Positions 1-5,976 of a stretch of DNA of 5,976 nt are shown one piece after another. Both the position numbers and the translations under genes were made by a program. Source of the stretch: Bacteroidales bacterium UBA4345 (GTDB lineage: Bacteria > Bacteroidota > Bacteroidia > Bacteroidales > Paludibacteraceae); assembly GCA_002396385.1 (NCBI GenBank), contig DGTD01000057.1:1-5976 (forward strand). Direction: 5' to 3'. The first letter of the stretch is position 1. Every line of letters begins with the position of its first letter. The notes beneath the pieces are model-generated. The model saw only the letters and a program-made list of their open reading frames with translations. It had not been told where the DNA came from and did no database searches.

Positions 1-53
1 AGAGCAACAGCCTTCTAAGCTGTGGGTCAAGGGTTCGAATCCCTTCTCAATCA
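1..53 (+). tRNA. tRNA-Arg (anticodon TCT), 5' end cut off by window edge
   Basis: The 3' part of a tRNA that decodes AGA. The window opens in the D arm (AGAGC is the 3' side of the D stem). The anticodon stem pairs 7-11 (ACAGC) with 19-23 (GCTGT) in five Watson-Crick pairs. The 7-nt loop 12-18 is CTTCTAA, with anticodon TCT at 14-16. A 5-nt variable loop (24-28) follows, then a perfect T arm: 29-33 AAGGG, loop TTCGAAT at 34-40, 41-45 CCCTT. The 3' acceptor strand is 46-52 (CTCAATC) and the discriminator is A53. CCA is not encoded (CTT follows), so it would be added after transcription. The 5' acceptor strand, predicted GATTGAG, lies outside the window. Confidence 0.95.
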
Positions 54-64
54 CTTAGGTTTTC

Positions 65-99
65 AAATCCAAACGAGAAAAACTTGTTTGGATTTTTTT
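65..99 (+). terminator. Intrinsic terminator after tRNA-Arg
   Basis: A 10-bp perfect stem pairs 65-74 (AAATCCAAAC) with 86-95 (GTTTGGATTT) around an 11-nt loop. The 3' arm runs into a T tract at 93-99. It begins 12 nt after the mature tRNA end and 41 nt before the next start codon, so it most likely ends the tRNA transcript. The downstream gene would then need its own promoter or read-through. Confidence 0.85.
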
Positions 100-139
100 G
101 TTTTGAACAAACTTTCCTTTTCTAAAACAAAATCGAGTT

Positions 140-1933
140 ATGAATTTTTCTCTTAAACAAACCAGGTGGTGTTGCGAGGCGGCTTTCTTTGTCTTTGTCT
201 TGCTTTTCCTCGGTGTTTACAATGCCGATTACCTATATAGAATACAAGCGGAAAACCTGTTTTTGGCTAATGCGGTCTTTGCTGGAGAAACTCTGCCGCA
301 GTCGGCTGGTGTTTTAGTCTATTTGTCAAAATGGTTGTTACAACTCTGTTATTATCCGTTGCTGGGTGCGGCTGTGGTTGGTGCTGGCTTGGTCTGCATA
401 GGCCGTCTGCTCTCGGCGCTGACTGGCGTTGAAAGTTTTACACGCCTGTTAATGCTCTTTGTTGTTCCTCTGTCTGTCTTAATGGCGCAAGCATCAGCCG
501 GATATGCCATATACGAGAATTTCGACACATCATTTTTTGTGTCTTTCGAACTGGGCATGATCGTCTCTTTGTTGCTGGCCCTTCTGGGTGAATCTTTATT
601 AAGAAAGAACGGAAAGGTCGGTTTTTCTGTCTGCTCGGTGCTGGCGGTTGTCTTGCATTTGCTAATTGGACTATATGCACCTTTGTCGCTTTTACTGATT
701 GGTGCGGGGCGTTGGAGGAAAGAGCAGGGCGAGGCCGTGAAACTTATGGTTGCCGGATTGGTTATTGCTTTACTGGTTCCTTTGTTAGAAACTTCTATTT
801 ATCAGGAAGATTATATTTTTGCACTGCTGGCTCCATTGCCAAACCCTTATTTCTTTAATGTGTTTGCCTATGGCCTGTTGTCGTTGGTGCTGGCTGTGGT
901 TGTAACCGCTGCCGGTGCTGATTGTTCGGTTGAACGATTGGAAAAAGTCCCGTTTTTTGCAACTTCCTTTGCCCTCCTGTTGGTTTTGTCCTTCTTCTTC
1001 TCGTTCCGTGATGCGAACTGCCGCACATTGCTTGAGATGCAAAGACGTACAGAAAACCATGATTGGGAAGGTGTGCTGGAGTCGGCTGGAAAAGTCGAAC
1101 GCCCAACAAGGGCCATAGCGGCATACCGGTATATAGCATTGTTGGAAACAGGAAAACTGTCGGAGAAACTGTTTGACTTTCCAGTGCGTTACGACACCCT
1201 CAATTCTCCATATCCGAACATCGACCCGATTATTTTCTATCCCGACTTGTTCTTTTATTCGTCGCAACTGAATATGTCCCTGTTTTGGGGAATGGAGGCT
1301 TGGACGAATGCGCATAGGAGTGTAAACGCCTTGAAAAGGTCGGCTATTGTGGCTTTGATTCAGGGAGAGAAAGAACTGGCCTTAAAGTATATGGAACAGT
1401 TGAAACAGACTATGTTTTACGCTGCCTGGGCGGAGGAAATGGAAAAGTATGCAGGGCGTCAACAAGCATTCTTTAATGCCTATTCGATATTTGGTAAGAC
1501 TTATGCTTCGCAAATTCCCGAACCGGTATTCGCCGGTACGTACGATTTGCCTACCCTGTTCTCGACGTTTACGAACCTCGATCCTGATAATATGGAACGT
1601 CGCATGCTGTTGGAACTTTATGCTAAGAAGACCGAGAAGTTTATGGACGATTTGCGTATCGTAAAAGGAATGTACCGGAAACAAATGCCTGTGTGTATGC
1701 AGGAAGTGGTTTGCCTGTATGCCTTAAATGCAAATTTAGATGTCCGACGCCTTTTCCCTATAGACCCTGAAGTCAATAACCGTGTGGCAAATTTTGTATA
1801 TAATGCGAAGAATTATGCGAATAGCCGGGAAGAGGGTGCCGAGGCTTTGAAAGAATACAGGGGTATGTATGTCTACTATCTCTTGTTCGGTAATCCGTAT
1901 CCGTCTGCCGCAAATTTGAAAAAAAGCAAATGA
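140..1933 (+). CDS. Polytopic membrane protein with C-terminal helical domain, probable DUF6057 family
   Basis: A 597-residue inner-membrane protein of unknown function. The N-terminal half is strongly hydrophobic, with about eight or nine likely membrane segments (roughly residues 12-27, 57-71, 73-92, 101-118, 132-150, 160-188 possibly as two, 200-217, 237-258 and 270-288). Residues about 290-597 are soluble, rich in charged and aromatic residues and apparently all-helical, with TPR-like spacing such as the segment around 400-430. Size, architecture and the opening (aromatic-rich first helix, then YNADYLYRIQ) fit my recollection of the Bacteroidetes family DUF6057; this was not checked by a search. 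The ATG at 140 is the first in frame, and no clear Shine-Dalgarno precedes it, as is usual in Bacteroidetes. The stop overlaps the next start by 4 nt (ATGA), implying translational coupling with the lipoprotein gene. No catalytic motif was recognised. Confidence 0.85.
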   Translation: MNFSLKQTRWCCEAAFFVFVLLFLGVYNADYLYRIQAENLFLANAVFAGETLPQSAGVLVYLSKWLLQLCYYPLLGAAVVGAGLVCIGRLLSALTGVESFTRLLMLFVVPLSVLMAQASAGYAIYENFDTSFFVSFELGMIVSLLLALLGESLLRKNGKVGFSVCSVLAVVLHLLIGLYAPLSLLLIGAGRWRKEQGEAVKLMVAGLVIALLVPLLETSIYQEDYIFALLAPLPNPYFFNVFAYGLLSLVLAVVVTAAGADCSVERLEKVPFFATSFALLLVLSFFFSFRDANCRTLLEMQRRTENHDWEGVLESAGKVERPTRAIAAYRYIALLETGKLSEKLFDFPVRYDTLNSPYPNIDPIIFYPDLFFYSSQLNMSLFWGMEAWTNAHRSVNALKRSAIVALIQGEKELALKYMEQLKQTMFYAAWAEEMEKYAGRQQAFFNAYSIFGKTYASQIPEPVFAGTYDLPTLFSTFTNLDPDNMERRMLLELYAKKTEKFMDDLRIVKGMYRKQMPVCMQEVVCLYALNANLDVRRLFPIDPEVNNRVANFVYNAKNYANSREEGAEALKEYRGMYVYYLLFGNPYPSAANLKKSK

Positions 1934-3486
1934 TGTTTGTTATGAAGTATTCTTTAAGTATTGCCGTAATGGCTGGAGCATGTTGTTTGCTGGCCGCATG
2001 CTCAGCAGATGTCCCTACGTCGTTTGCGGAAAAGAACGCAGAGGCCGACATCTATCCCGATTATTCCAATTGCGTGGTGCCGGCCAACATTGCACCTCTT
2101 AATTTCTTTTTACGCGATAGTGTAGACGAATGTGTGCTGACCATAACGCCCGAAGTGGGGGAGTTGGTAAAAGTGCCGGGTAATGCCGATAACGCTTTCC
2201 TTATTCCTGTATCCGATTGGAAAAAGTTGTTGTCTGAAAATGTGGGAAAGAGCTTGAAATTCGATGTTTATGCACGCCAAAAGGGTGCGTGGCTTCATTT
2301 CAAACCTTTTGTGAACCAAATCAGCCCCGATTCTATTGACCGTTATCTGACCTACCGTCTGATTGAGCCTTCTTACATGGGGACAGGGGAAGTGGGTGTT
2401 TATCAGTACGACATCGAGAATGGCGAGCAGACCGTGATTTTTGACAACCACCGCTGTCACAAAAATCCGAACATCCGTGGACAGAAGTGCGTCAATTGTC
2501 ATACTGCGCAGCGCAATCACCCTGAAAACAAAATGTTCTATTACCGGGGTGCGAATGGAGGCCTTATTCTTACTTATAATGGGAAAGTCAGTAAAATTAA
2601 CACCCGTACTGGCGATATGTTTGCGGGGACTGTCTATCCGGCATGGCATCCGACTCTCCCATTTATAGCCTTTTCTTCGAATACGATTAAACAGAGTTTC
2701 CCTGTTTTTGCGTTGAATAAAGTAGAACCATATGACCTTCGATCCGATTTGGTACTCTATAATATAGAGAAGAATGAAATAACGGGTGTTTTACGTACTG
2801 CGGGTTCTCATGAAACCAACCCTAACTGGTCGCCCGACGGCAAATACCTTTATTACAATTCATCCGACTCTACCCTTAAGGTTGGTCCGTCGATTATGAA
2901 GATGCGCTACAATTTGTTCCGTATAGCATTCAATGCCGATTCTATCTCTTGGGGAAAACCGGAACTGGTTTACGATGCTGCCTCTAAGCTGAAAAGTGCG
3001 ACTTATCCGCGGGTCTCTCCCGATGGAAGATACCTCCTTTTTACAGAAGCCGTTTATGGAACCTCGACGCAAACAAACAAAACAGCTGACCTTTGCCTGG
3101 TTGACTTGCGAACGATGGAAGTGCGCCCGCTCGACGAAATTAACAGTAAAACGGAGTCTGACAGTTATCACGATTGGTCGAAAGGCGGCAAGTGGTTCGT
3201 GTTCTCGTCTCGAAGGTTCGATGGCAATTACTCGCGCCCTTATTTTTCACATATCGGAGCCGATGGAAAGGCTTCTAAGCCCGTCCAAATGCCACATGCC
3301 AATCCTAGACATGACTTGAATTTGCTGAAGTGTTACAATGTGCCAGAGTTTTCTACTGCTCCGGTTAAATTTTCTCCATCCGATTTCCAATCGGCAATTT
3401 CTTCTGAAGAGGTCAAGGCAACCTATGGGTCGCCGCTCAATACTCAAAATCCAGACGGTGTAACTAGTGCTACAAAAATGGAGTGA
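1930..3486 (+). CDS. Lipoprotein with TolB/PD40-type beta-propeller and one CxxCH heme-c motif
   Basis: A 518-residue predicted envelope lipoprotein. The N-terminus has a hydrophobic signal and the lipobox LAAC, with Cys24 as the likely lipidated residue (SAD follows). PD40-like blades are visible as YPAWHP near 237, NPNWSPDGKYLYY near 298, YPRVSPDGRYLLF near 359 and YHDWSKGGKWFVF near 413. A CVNCH motif (Cys187, Cys190, His191; nt 2488-2502) lies between the N-terminal region and these blades, with more His and Cys close by (H174, C176, H177, H197). It matches the covalent heme-c signature, and Bacteroidetes proteins of this build are often labelled cytochrome c-related; heme attachment is inferred. 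Met202 is one possible distal ligand. The start is ambiguous: ATGs occur at 1930, 1933 and 1942, and 1942 (MKYSLS) gives the most typical lipoprotein signal (514 aa). The coupling to the upstream membrane protein suggests joint function. Substrate unknown. Confidence 0.88.
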   Translation: MMFVMKYSLSIAVMAGACCLLAACSADVPTSFAEKNAEADIYPDYSNCVVPANIAPLNFFLRDSVDECVLTITPEVGELVKVPGNADNAFLIPVSDWKKLLSENVGKSLKFDVYARQKGAWLHFKPFVNQISPDSIDRYLTYRLIEPSYMGTGEVGVYQYDIENGEQTVIFDNHRCHKNPNIRGQKCVNCHTAQRNHPENKMFYYRGANGGLILTYNGKVSKINTRTGDMFAGTVYPAWHPTLPFIAFSSNTIKQSFPVFALNKVEPYDLRSDLVLYNIEKNEITGVLRTAGSHETNPNWSPDGKYLYYNSSDSTLKVGPSIMKMRYNLFRIAFNADSISWGKPELVYDAASKLKSATYPRVSPDGRYLLFTEAVYGTSTQTNKTADLCLVDLRTMEVRPLDEINSKTESDSYHDWSKGGKWFVFSSRRFDGNYSRPYFSHIGADGKASKPVQMPHANPRHDLNLLKCYNVPEFSTAPVKFSPSDFQSAISSEEVKATYGSPLNTQNPDGVTSATKME

Positions 3487-3510
3487 TAGTAATGCTTATA
3501 AAAAGAGAAA

Positions 3511-3542
3511 GAAAGGCTGTGCTCGTCCGAACACAGCCTTTC
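3511..3542. terminator. Bidirectional terminator between convergent genes
   Basis: An 11-bp perfect stem pairs 3511-3521 (GAAAGGCTGTG) with 3532-3542 (CACAGCCTTTC) around a 10-nt loop. It starts 25 nt after the plus-strand lipoprotein stop and ends 6 nt before the minus-strand HD gene stop. The plus-strand exit has a T run at 3546-3550. The minus-strand exit reads as an interrupted T tract (the complement of 3500-3510). One hairpin therefore probably serves both transcripts. Confidence 0.85.
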
Positions 3543-3548
3543 ATCTTT

Positions 3549-5705
3549 TTAATCTTTGTCTCCTTTTTTTAACTCTGGATACCTGATTCGGGTATGGTAC
3601 AGATTCTTTAGTTTTTCTTTCAAAACCGTCTTGATGGTTTCAATCTCTTTCAAGGTGATAGGAGCGTCGGCAAAAGCACCGTCTTTAAGTTGCGTGGCAA
3701 CTAACTTTTCTACCAGGTCGTTGATTTTCTCGCTCGTGTAGGAGTCGAGACTTCTGGAAGCAGCTTCAACCGAATCGCAGATCATAACAATTGCTTCCTC
3801 CTTTGTGCTTGGCAGTTTCCCCTTGTACGAAAAGTCTGCAATGTTGACCTGTTCGTCAGGATGCTCGTTGCAGTAGGTGTTGTAAAAGTAGCGCACCGGA
3901 TTCTTTCCGTGGTGACTTTCGATAAAGTCTTGCAGCTGTTTCGGCAGACTGTTTCGGCGTGCTATAACAAGGCCGTCGGATACATGGTTGGTGATGATTC
4001 TCACACTGTCCATTGGAGACAACTTCGCATGTGGGTTGAACCCGTTCTGGTTTTCGGTGAAGTAAATAGGGTTGGCCATTTTCCCGATATCGTGGTACAG
4101 TGCTCCAGCACGTGCAAGCAGGGCGTTGCAGTTGATGTGGTCAGCAGCGTCGCTAGCCAGGTTCGACACTTGCAGCGAATGTTGGAAACTACCTGGTGCA
4201 ACTTCCGAGAACTGGCGGAGTAAGGGGTTGTTCGAGTTCGTAAGCTCGACTAAAGTTATGTCGGATGTGAAGTTGAATAGCTTTTCGAATATGAAGATGA
4301 GGGGGTATGAAAAAAGCAAAAGTATGGCATTTATGACAAACGATACAAAAACCATGGTGTCGCTTTTTACCCACCCTGTTGTGTGGGTTAATACCAGACC
4401 GCTGTATGTGAGAATATAGATGCTGCCGATAATGCCAACTGTCTTGAAAAGCTGTGAGCGTTGGTAGAATTTCTTTAAAGTGCTGATGCAGATCATACCG
4501 ATTAGAATTTGCAGTAACAGAAACTCGAATTCGTGTGGTGCTATCAGTGAACAGATCAGCACGGTGGTTAGGTGAGTGAATAGGGCGGTGCGGGTGTCGA
4601 AGAAAGTGCTGATGGTGATGGGAACCATTGCGTAAGGTATGATGTATACCGATAAGTCACGCACTTCGTAAGATAATTGGGTGACGTAGGCTGTTAGTGC
4701 GCAAAGGCCAGTTATCATGCCAAGCACGAAAAGCATACGCTGCCTGTTGATGTAGAAGTCACGGAATAGGACGAAATACAGGAATAGGGCGGTGAGGATA
4801 CACAACACGCAGATTGCTTGTCCGCAGAAGGCTGTTTTCGAAGTAGACCCCATGTTGCCGATCTCAATCTCGTGCTTAAGCGAGTTCAGTATCATATAGG
4901 TGTCGGCAGAGACAATGTCGCCCCGGTCTACAATCTTCTGGCCGTCTTGAACCATCCCTTTCGTGTCGGACATCTGACTCCTGATGTAGTCTTTCTGCTC
5001 TTGTGATATAGTCTCTTCAAAAACCAACGTTGGCTTCAGGTAATTGTTGATGTTGTATGCCGACAGAGTTTTCTTGCTATAGCCGTGTGGAGCGTTGCTT
5101 AAAATTTGTTCGTAGGCCTCCTTTATGGTATGCCGGCTTTTCAATTCCGAGTCGGCATAAAAGTCCTCGCCTCCGTTCTCTCCTTTTTGGCGGAGTTTGA
5201 TTTTGCTGATTCCTAGTTTGTCGATGTTGTCTTTGTTGTCGTTGTCGATGATGCCGTCGCTGTAAATCTTTTTTAGCTGCTTCCTTATATATAAGGTATA
5301 TTCTTCCCCATAATTGGCGGTGAGTTTCTCGCTATCTTTGTCAAATTTTTTGAGCATCTCTTTCTCAACCGACTCGTCGGTGTGGAAATACGGGGTGTAG
5401 TATTGTTTCAACAGCATATTGTAGTCTTTCGACATTTCATCGGCAGACTTCAATATAGGGAAATTGCCCGGAGCCGTCAAGGCCTCGTATATCCATGGCT
5501 TCCCCAACTCGTACGAGTAGTTGAACTTGGAGCCGGAGGGGAAGATGTAAACAATGACGGCAGCCACTAATATATATAATAGGTATAACGATACCCATTT
5601 TTTATGCTTGTTTTTCTCTTCTTGTTCCTTTATCCTTTGTTTTTCCTCATAGGCTTCAATGCCGGAACTCGCGGAAAAAATGATGTTCTCTTTCTGTTCG
5701 GTCAT
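3549..5705 (-). CDS. 7TM-HD family phosphohydrolase, PgpH-type probable cyclic-di-AMP phosphodiesterase
   Basis: Residues are numbered from the ATG at 5705 (718 aa). A charged cytoplasmic N-terminus (1-36) and a first membrane helix (about 37-55) lead to an extracytoplasmic 7TMR-HDED domain (about 56-290). That domain ends in the typical signature GQKIVDRGDIVSADTY. Seven hydrophobic helices follow (about 292-475), then a cytoplasmic HD domain (about 485-700). Metal-ligand candidates are present: His509 in PGSFQHS, His538-Asp539 in HDIGK, His574, His598/599 and Asp644 in CDSVEA. The order and length match PgpH of Listeria, which hydrolyses c-di-AMP; the substrate here is inferred from the family. 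Two in-frame TTG codons extend the frame to 5711, but the ATG at 5705 is the natural start. No Shine-Dalgarno is evident. The gene appears monocistronic, with its own -7 element at 5728-5735 and a shared terminator downstream. Confidence 0.93.
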   Translation of the reverse strand: MTEQKENIIFSASSGIEAYEEKQRIKEQEEKNKHKKWVSLYLLYILVAAVIVYIFPSGSKFNYSYELGKPWIYEALTAPGNFPILKSADEMSKDYNMLLKQYYTPYFHTDESVEKEMLKKFDKDSEKLTANYGEEYTLYIRKQLKKIYSDGIIDNDNKDNIDKLGISKIKLRQKGENGGEDFYADSELKSRHTIKEAYEQILSNAPHGYSKKTLSAYNINNYLKPTLVFEETISQEQKDYIRSQMSDTKGMVQDGQKIVDRGDIVSADTYMILNSLKHEIEIGNMGSTSKTAFCGQAICVLCILTALFLYFVLFRDFYINRQRMLFVLGMITGLCALTAYVTQLSYEVRDLSVYIIPYAMVPITISTFFDTRTALFTHLTTVLICSLIAPHEFEFLLLQILIGMICISTLKKFYQRSQLFKTVGIIGSIYILTYSGLVLTHTTGWVKSDTMVFVSFVINAILLLFSYPLIFIFEKLFNFTSDITLVELTNSNNPLLRQFSEVAPGSFQHSLQVSNLASDAADHINCNALLARAGALYHDIGKMANPIYFTENQNGFNPHAKLSPMDSVRIITNHVSDGLVIARRNSLPKQLQDFIESHHGKNPVRYFYNTYCNEHPDEQVNIADFSYKGKLPSTKEEAIVMICDSVEAASRSLDSYTSEKINDLVEKLVATQLKDGAFADAPITLKEIETIKTVLKEKLKNLYHTRIRYPELKKGDKD

Positions 5706-5727
5706 CAACAATCGGGTTTTATATATG

Positions 5728-5735
5728 CAAATATA
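5728..5735 (-). promoter_or_regulatory. Bacteroidetes -7 element for the 7TM-HD gene
   Basis: Read on the minus strand this is TATATTTG, an exact match to the Bacteroidetes -7 consensus TAnnTTTG. Transcription would begin roughly 4-8 nt further on, giving a leader of about 15-20 nt before the ATG at 5705. No convincing -33 TTTG was found at the usual spacing; the nearest upstream TTG is about 31 nt away. Confidence 0.6.
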
Positions 5736-5884
5736 ATATTTCTGTCGTGAGTTGTGGGGTCGTTCGCAACATAAAATGCAAAAATGTTCGAGTATGACTA
5801 TGGATTCTAATGCAAAGTTTTATCGTTTATTTTCAGTGTGATAGAAAAAATACATATATATTTTCTCAATTCGTTTTTTTTGTG

Positions 5885-5892
5885 TAATTTTG
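5885..5892 (+). promoter_or_regulatory. Bacteroidetes -7 element for rpsL / str operon
   Basis: TAATTTTG is an exact match to the Bacteroidetes -7 consensus TAnnTTTG. It lies 50 nt upstream of the rpsL ATG, so the leader would be about 40-45 nt, very A/T-rich and without a Shine-Dalgarno. The -33 region is T-rich (around 5858-5866, TTTTC) but lacks a clean TTTG. Confidence 0.65.
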
Positions 5893-5897
5893 CAAAC

Positions 5898-5908
5898 TAC
5901 TATTAGTA
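5898..5908. repeat. Short perfect palindrome at the expected rpsL transcription start
   Basis: TACTA-T-TAGTA is an 11-nt perfect inverted repeat around one central base, just after the -7 element, where transcription of the ribosomal operon should begin. The one-base centre rules out a stable hairpin, so if it matters it would be as a protein-binding site. It is short enough to be chance in AT-rich DNA. Confidence 0.25.
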
Positions 5909-5942
5909 AGTATATATCAAAGTTAATTAAAAGTTCAAAAAA

Positions 5943-5976
5943 ATGCCTACTATTCAACAATTAGTTAGAAAAGGAA
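5943..5976 (+). CDS. rpsL: 30S ribosomal protein S12, N-terminus only (cut by window edge)
   Basis: The last 34 nt encode MPTIQQLVRKG, the characteristic N-terminus of ribosomal protein S12, which sits at the decoding centre of the 30S subunit and is the classic site of streptomycin-resistance changes. Only 11 codons are visible; the rest lies beyond the window. The ATG at 5943 follows an A-rich stretch without a Shine-Dalgarno, as is usual for highly expressed Bacteroidetes genes. In related genomes rpsL usually begins the str operon (rpsL, rpsG, fusA and so on), but that cannot be confirmed here. The gene is divergent from the 7TM-HD gene, with a 237-nt spacer, and has a -7 element at 5885-5892. 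Confidence 0.93.
   Translation, partial: MPTIQQLVRKG

Noticed and set aside
98..105. TTGTTTTG as a -7 promoter element for the membrane protein gene
   Set aside because: It misses the conserved A of TAnnTTTG, overlaps the T tract of the tRNA terminator and has no -33 box at the right distance; too weak to annotate.
1..139. tRNA 3' end as a possible integration (att) site
   Set aside because: No integrase gene, no second copy of the tRNA 3' end and no foreign cargo is visible in the window; the tRNA is followed by an ordinary terminator.
785..1315. A 176-codon open frame on the minus strand inside the membrane protein gene, plus several shorter minus-strand frames in the same gene
   Set aside because: It lies wholly antisense to a long, convincing membrane protein gene, its translation has no recognisable domain, and it looks like a by-product of codon use on the other strand.
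2110..2649. A 179-codon open frame on the minus strand inside the lipoprotein gene
   Set aside because: It is antisense to the signal-peptide, CxxCH and propeller coding sequence, has no recognisable motif, and has no promoter or start context.
3861..4419. Plus-strand open frames of 115-120 codons inside the 7TM-HD gene
   Set aside because: They overlap each other and the strongly conserved HD domain on the opposite strand; there is no independent evidence of coding.
5706..5711. Extension of the 7TM-HD gene to a TTG start at 5711
   Set aside because: The two TTG codons immediately precede an ATG at 5705; the ATG is the better start and the extension adds only two residues.

Overview
The window looks like chromosomal DNA from a member of the Bacteroidales (Bacteroides, Parabacteroides or a close relative). 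Four observations support this. The partial S12 start (MPTIQQLVRKG) sits at the head of what should be the str ribosomal operon. Two TAnnTTTG elements of the Bacteroidetes -7 type lie in the divergent spacer. The tRNA has no encoded CCA. None of the starts has a clear Shine-Dalgarno sequence. The genus cannot be fixed from the sequence alone.

Layout from left to right: the 3' part of a tRNA-Arg(TCT), cut by the window edge, followed by a strong intrinsic terminator. Next is a two-gene, plus-strand operon whose genes overlap by 4 nt (ATGA). The first gene encodes a polytopic membrane protein with a long soluble helical C-terminal half, probably DUF6057. The second encodes a lipoprotein with TolB/PD40-type beta-propeller repeats and a single CxxCH motif that could bind heme c. 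A GC-rich hairpin at 3511-3542 separates this operon from a convergent minus-strand gene and probably terminates both. That minus-strand gene encodes a 718-residue 7TM-HD phosphohydrolase of the PgpH type, a family whose studied members hydrolyse cyclic di-AMP. A 237-nt divergent spacer with a promoter element in each direction separates it from rpsL, which runs off the right edge.

Functionally, the window holds housekeeping genes (tRNA-Arg, rpsL, probable c-di-AMP turnover) around one poorly characterised envelope module. The membrane protein and the CxxCH lipoprotein are tightly coupled and likely act together at the cell envelope, but the sequence gives no substrate or pathway. No mobile element, CRISPR array or phage gene was seen. 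The most interesting item is the putative monoheme propeller lipoprotein and its membrane partner. It looks like an under-studied conserved module rather than a clearly new system.
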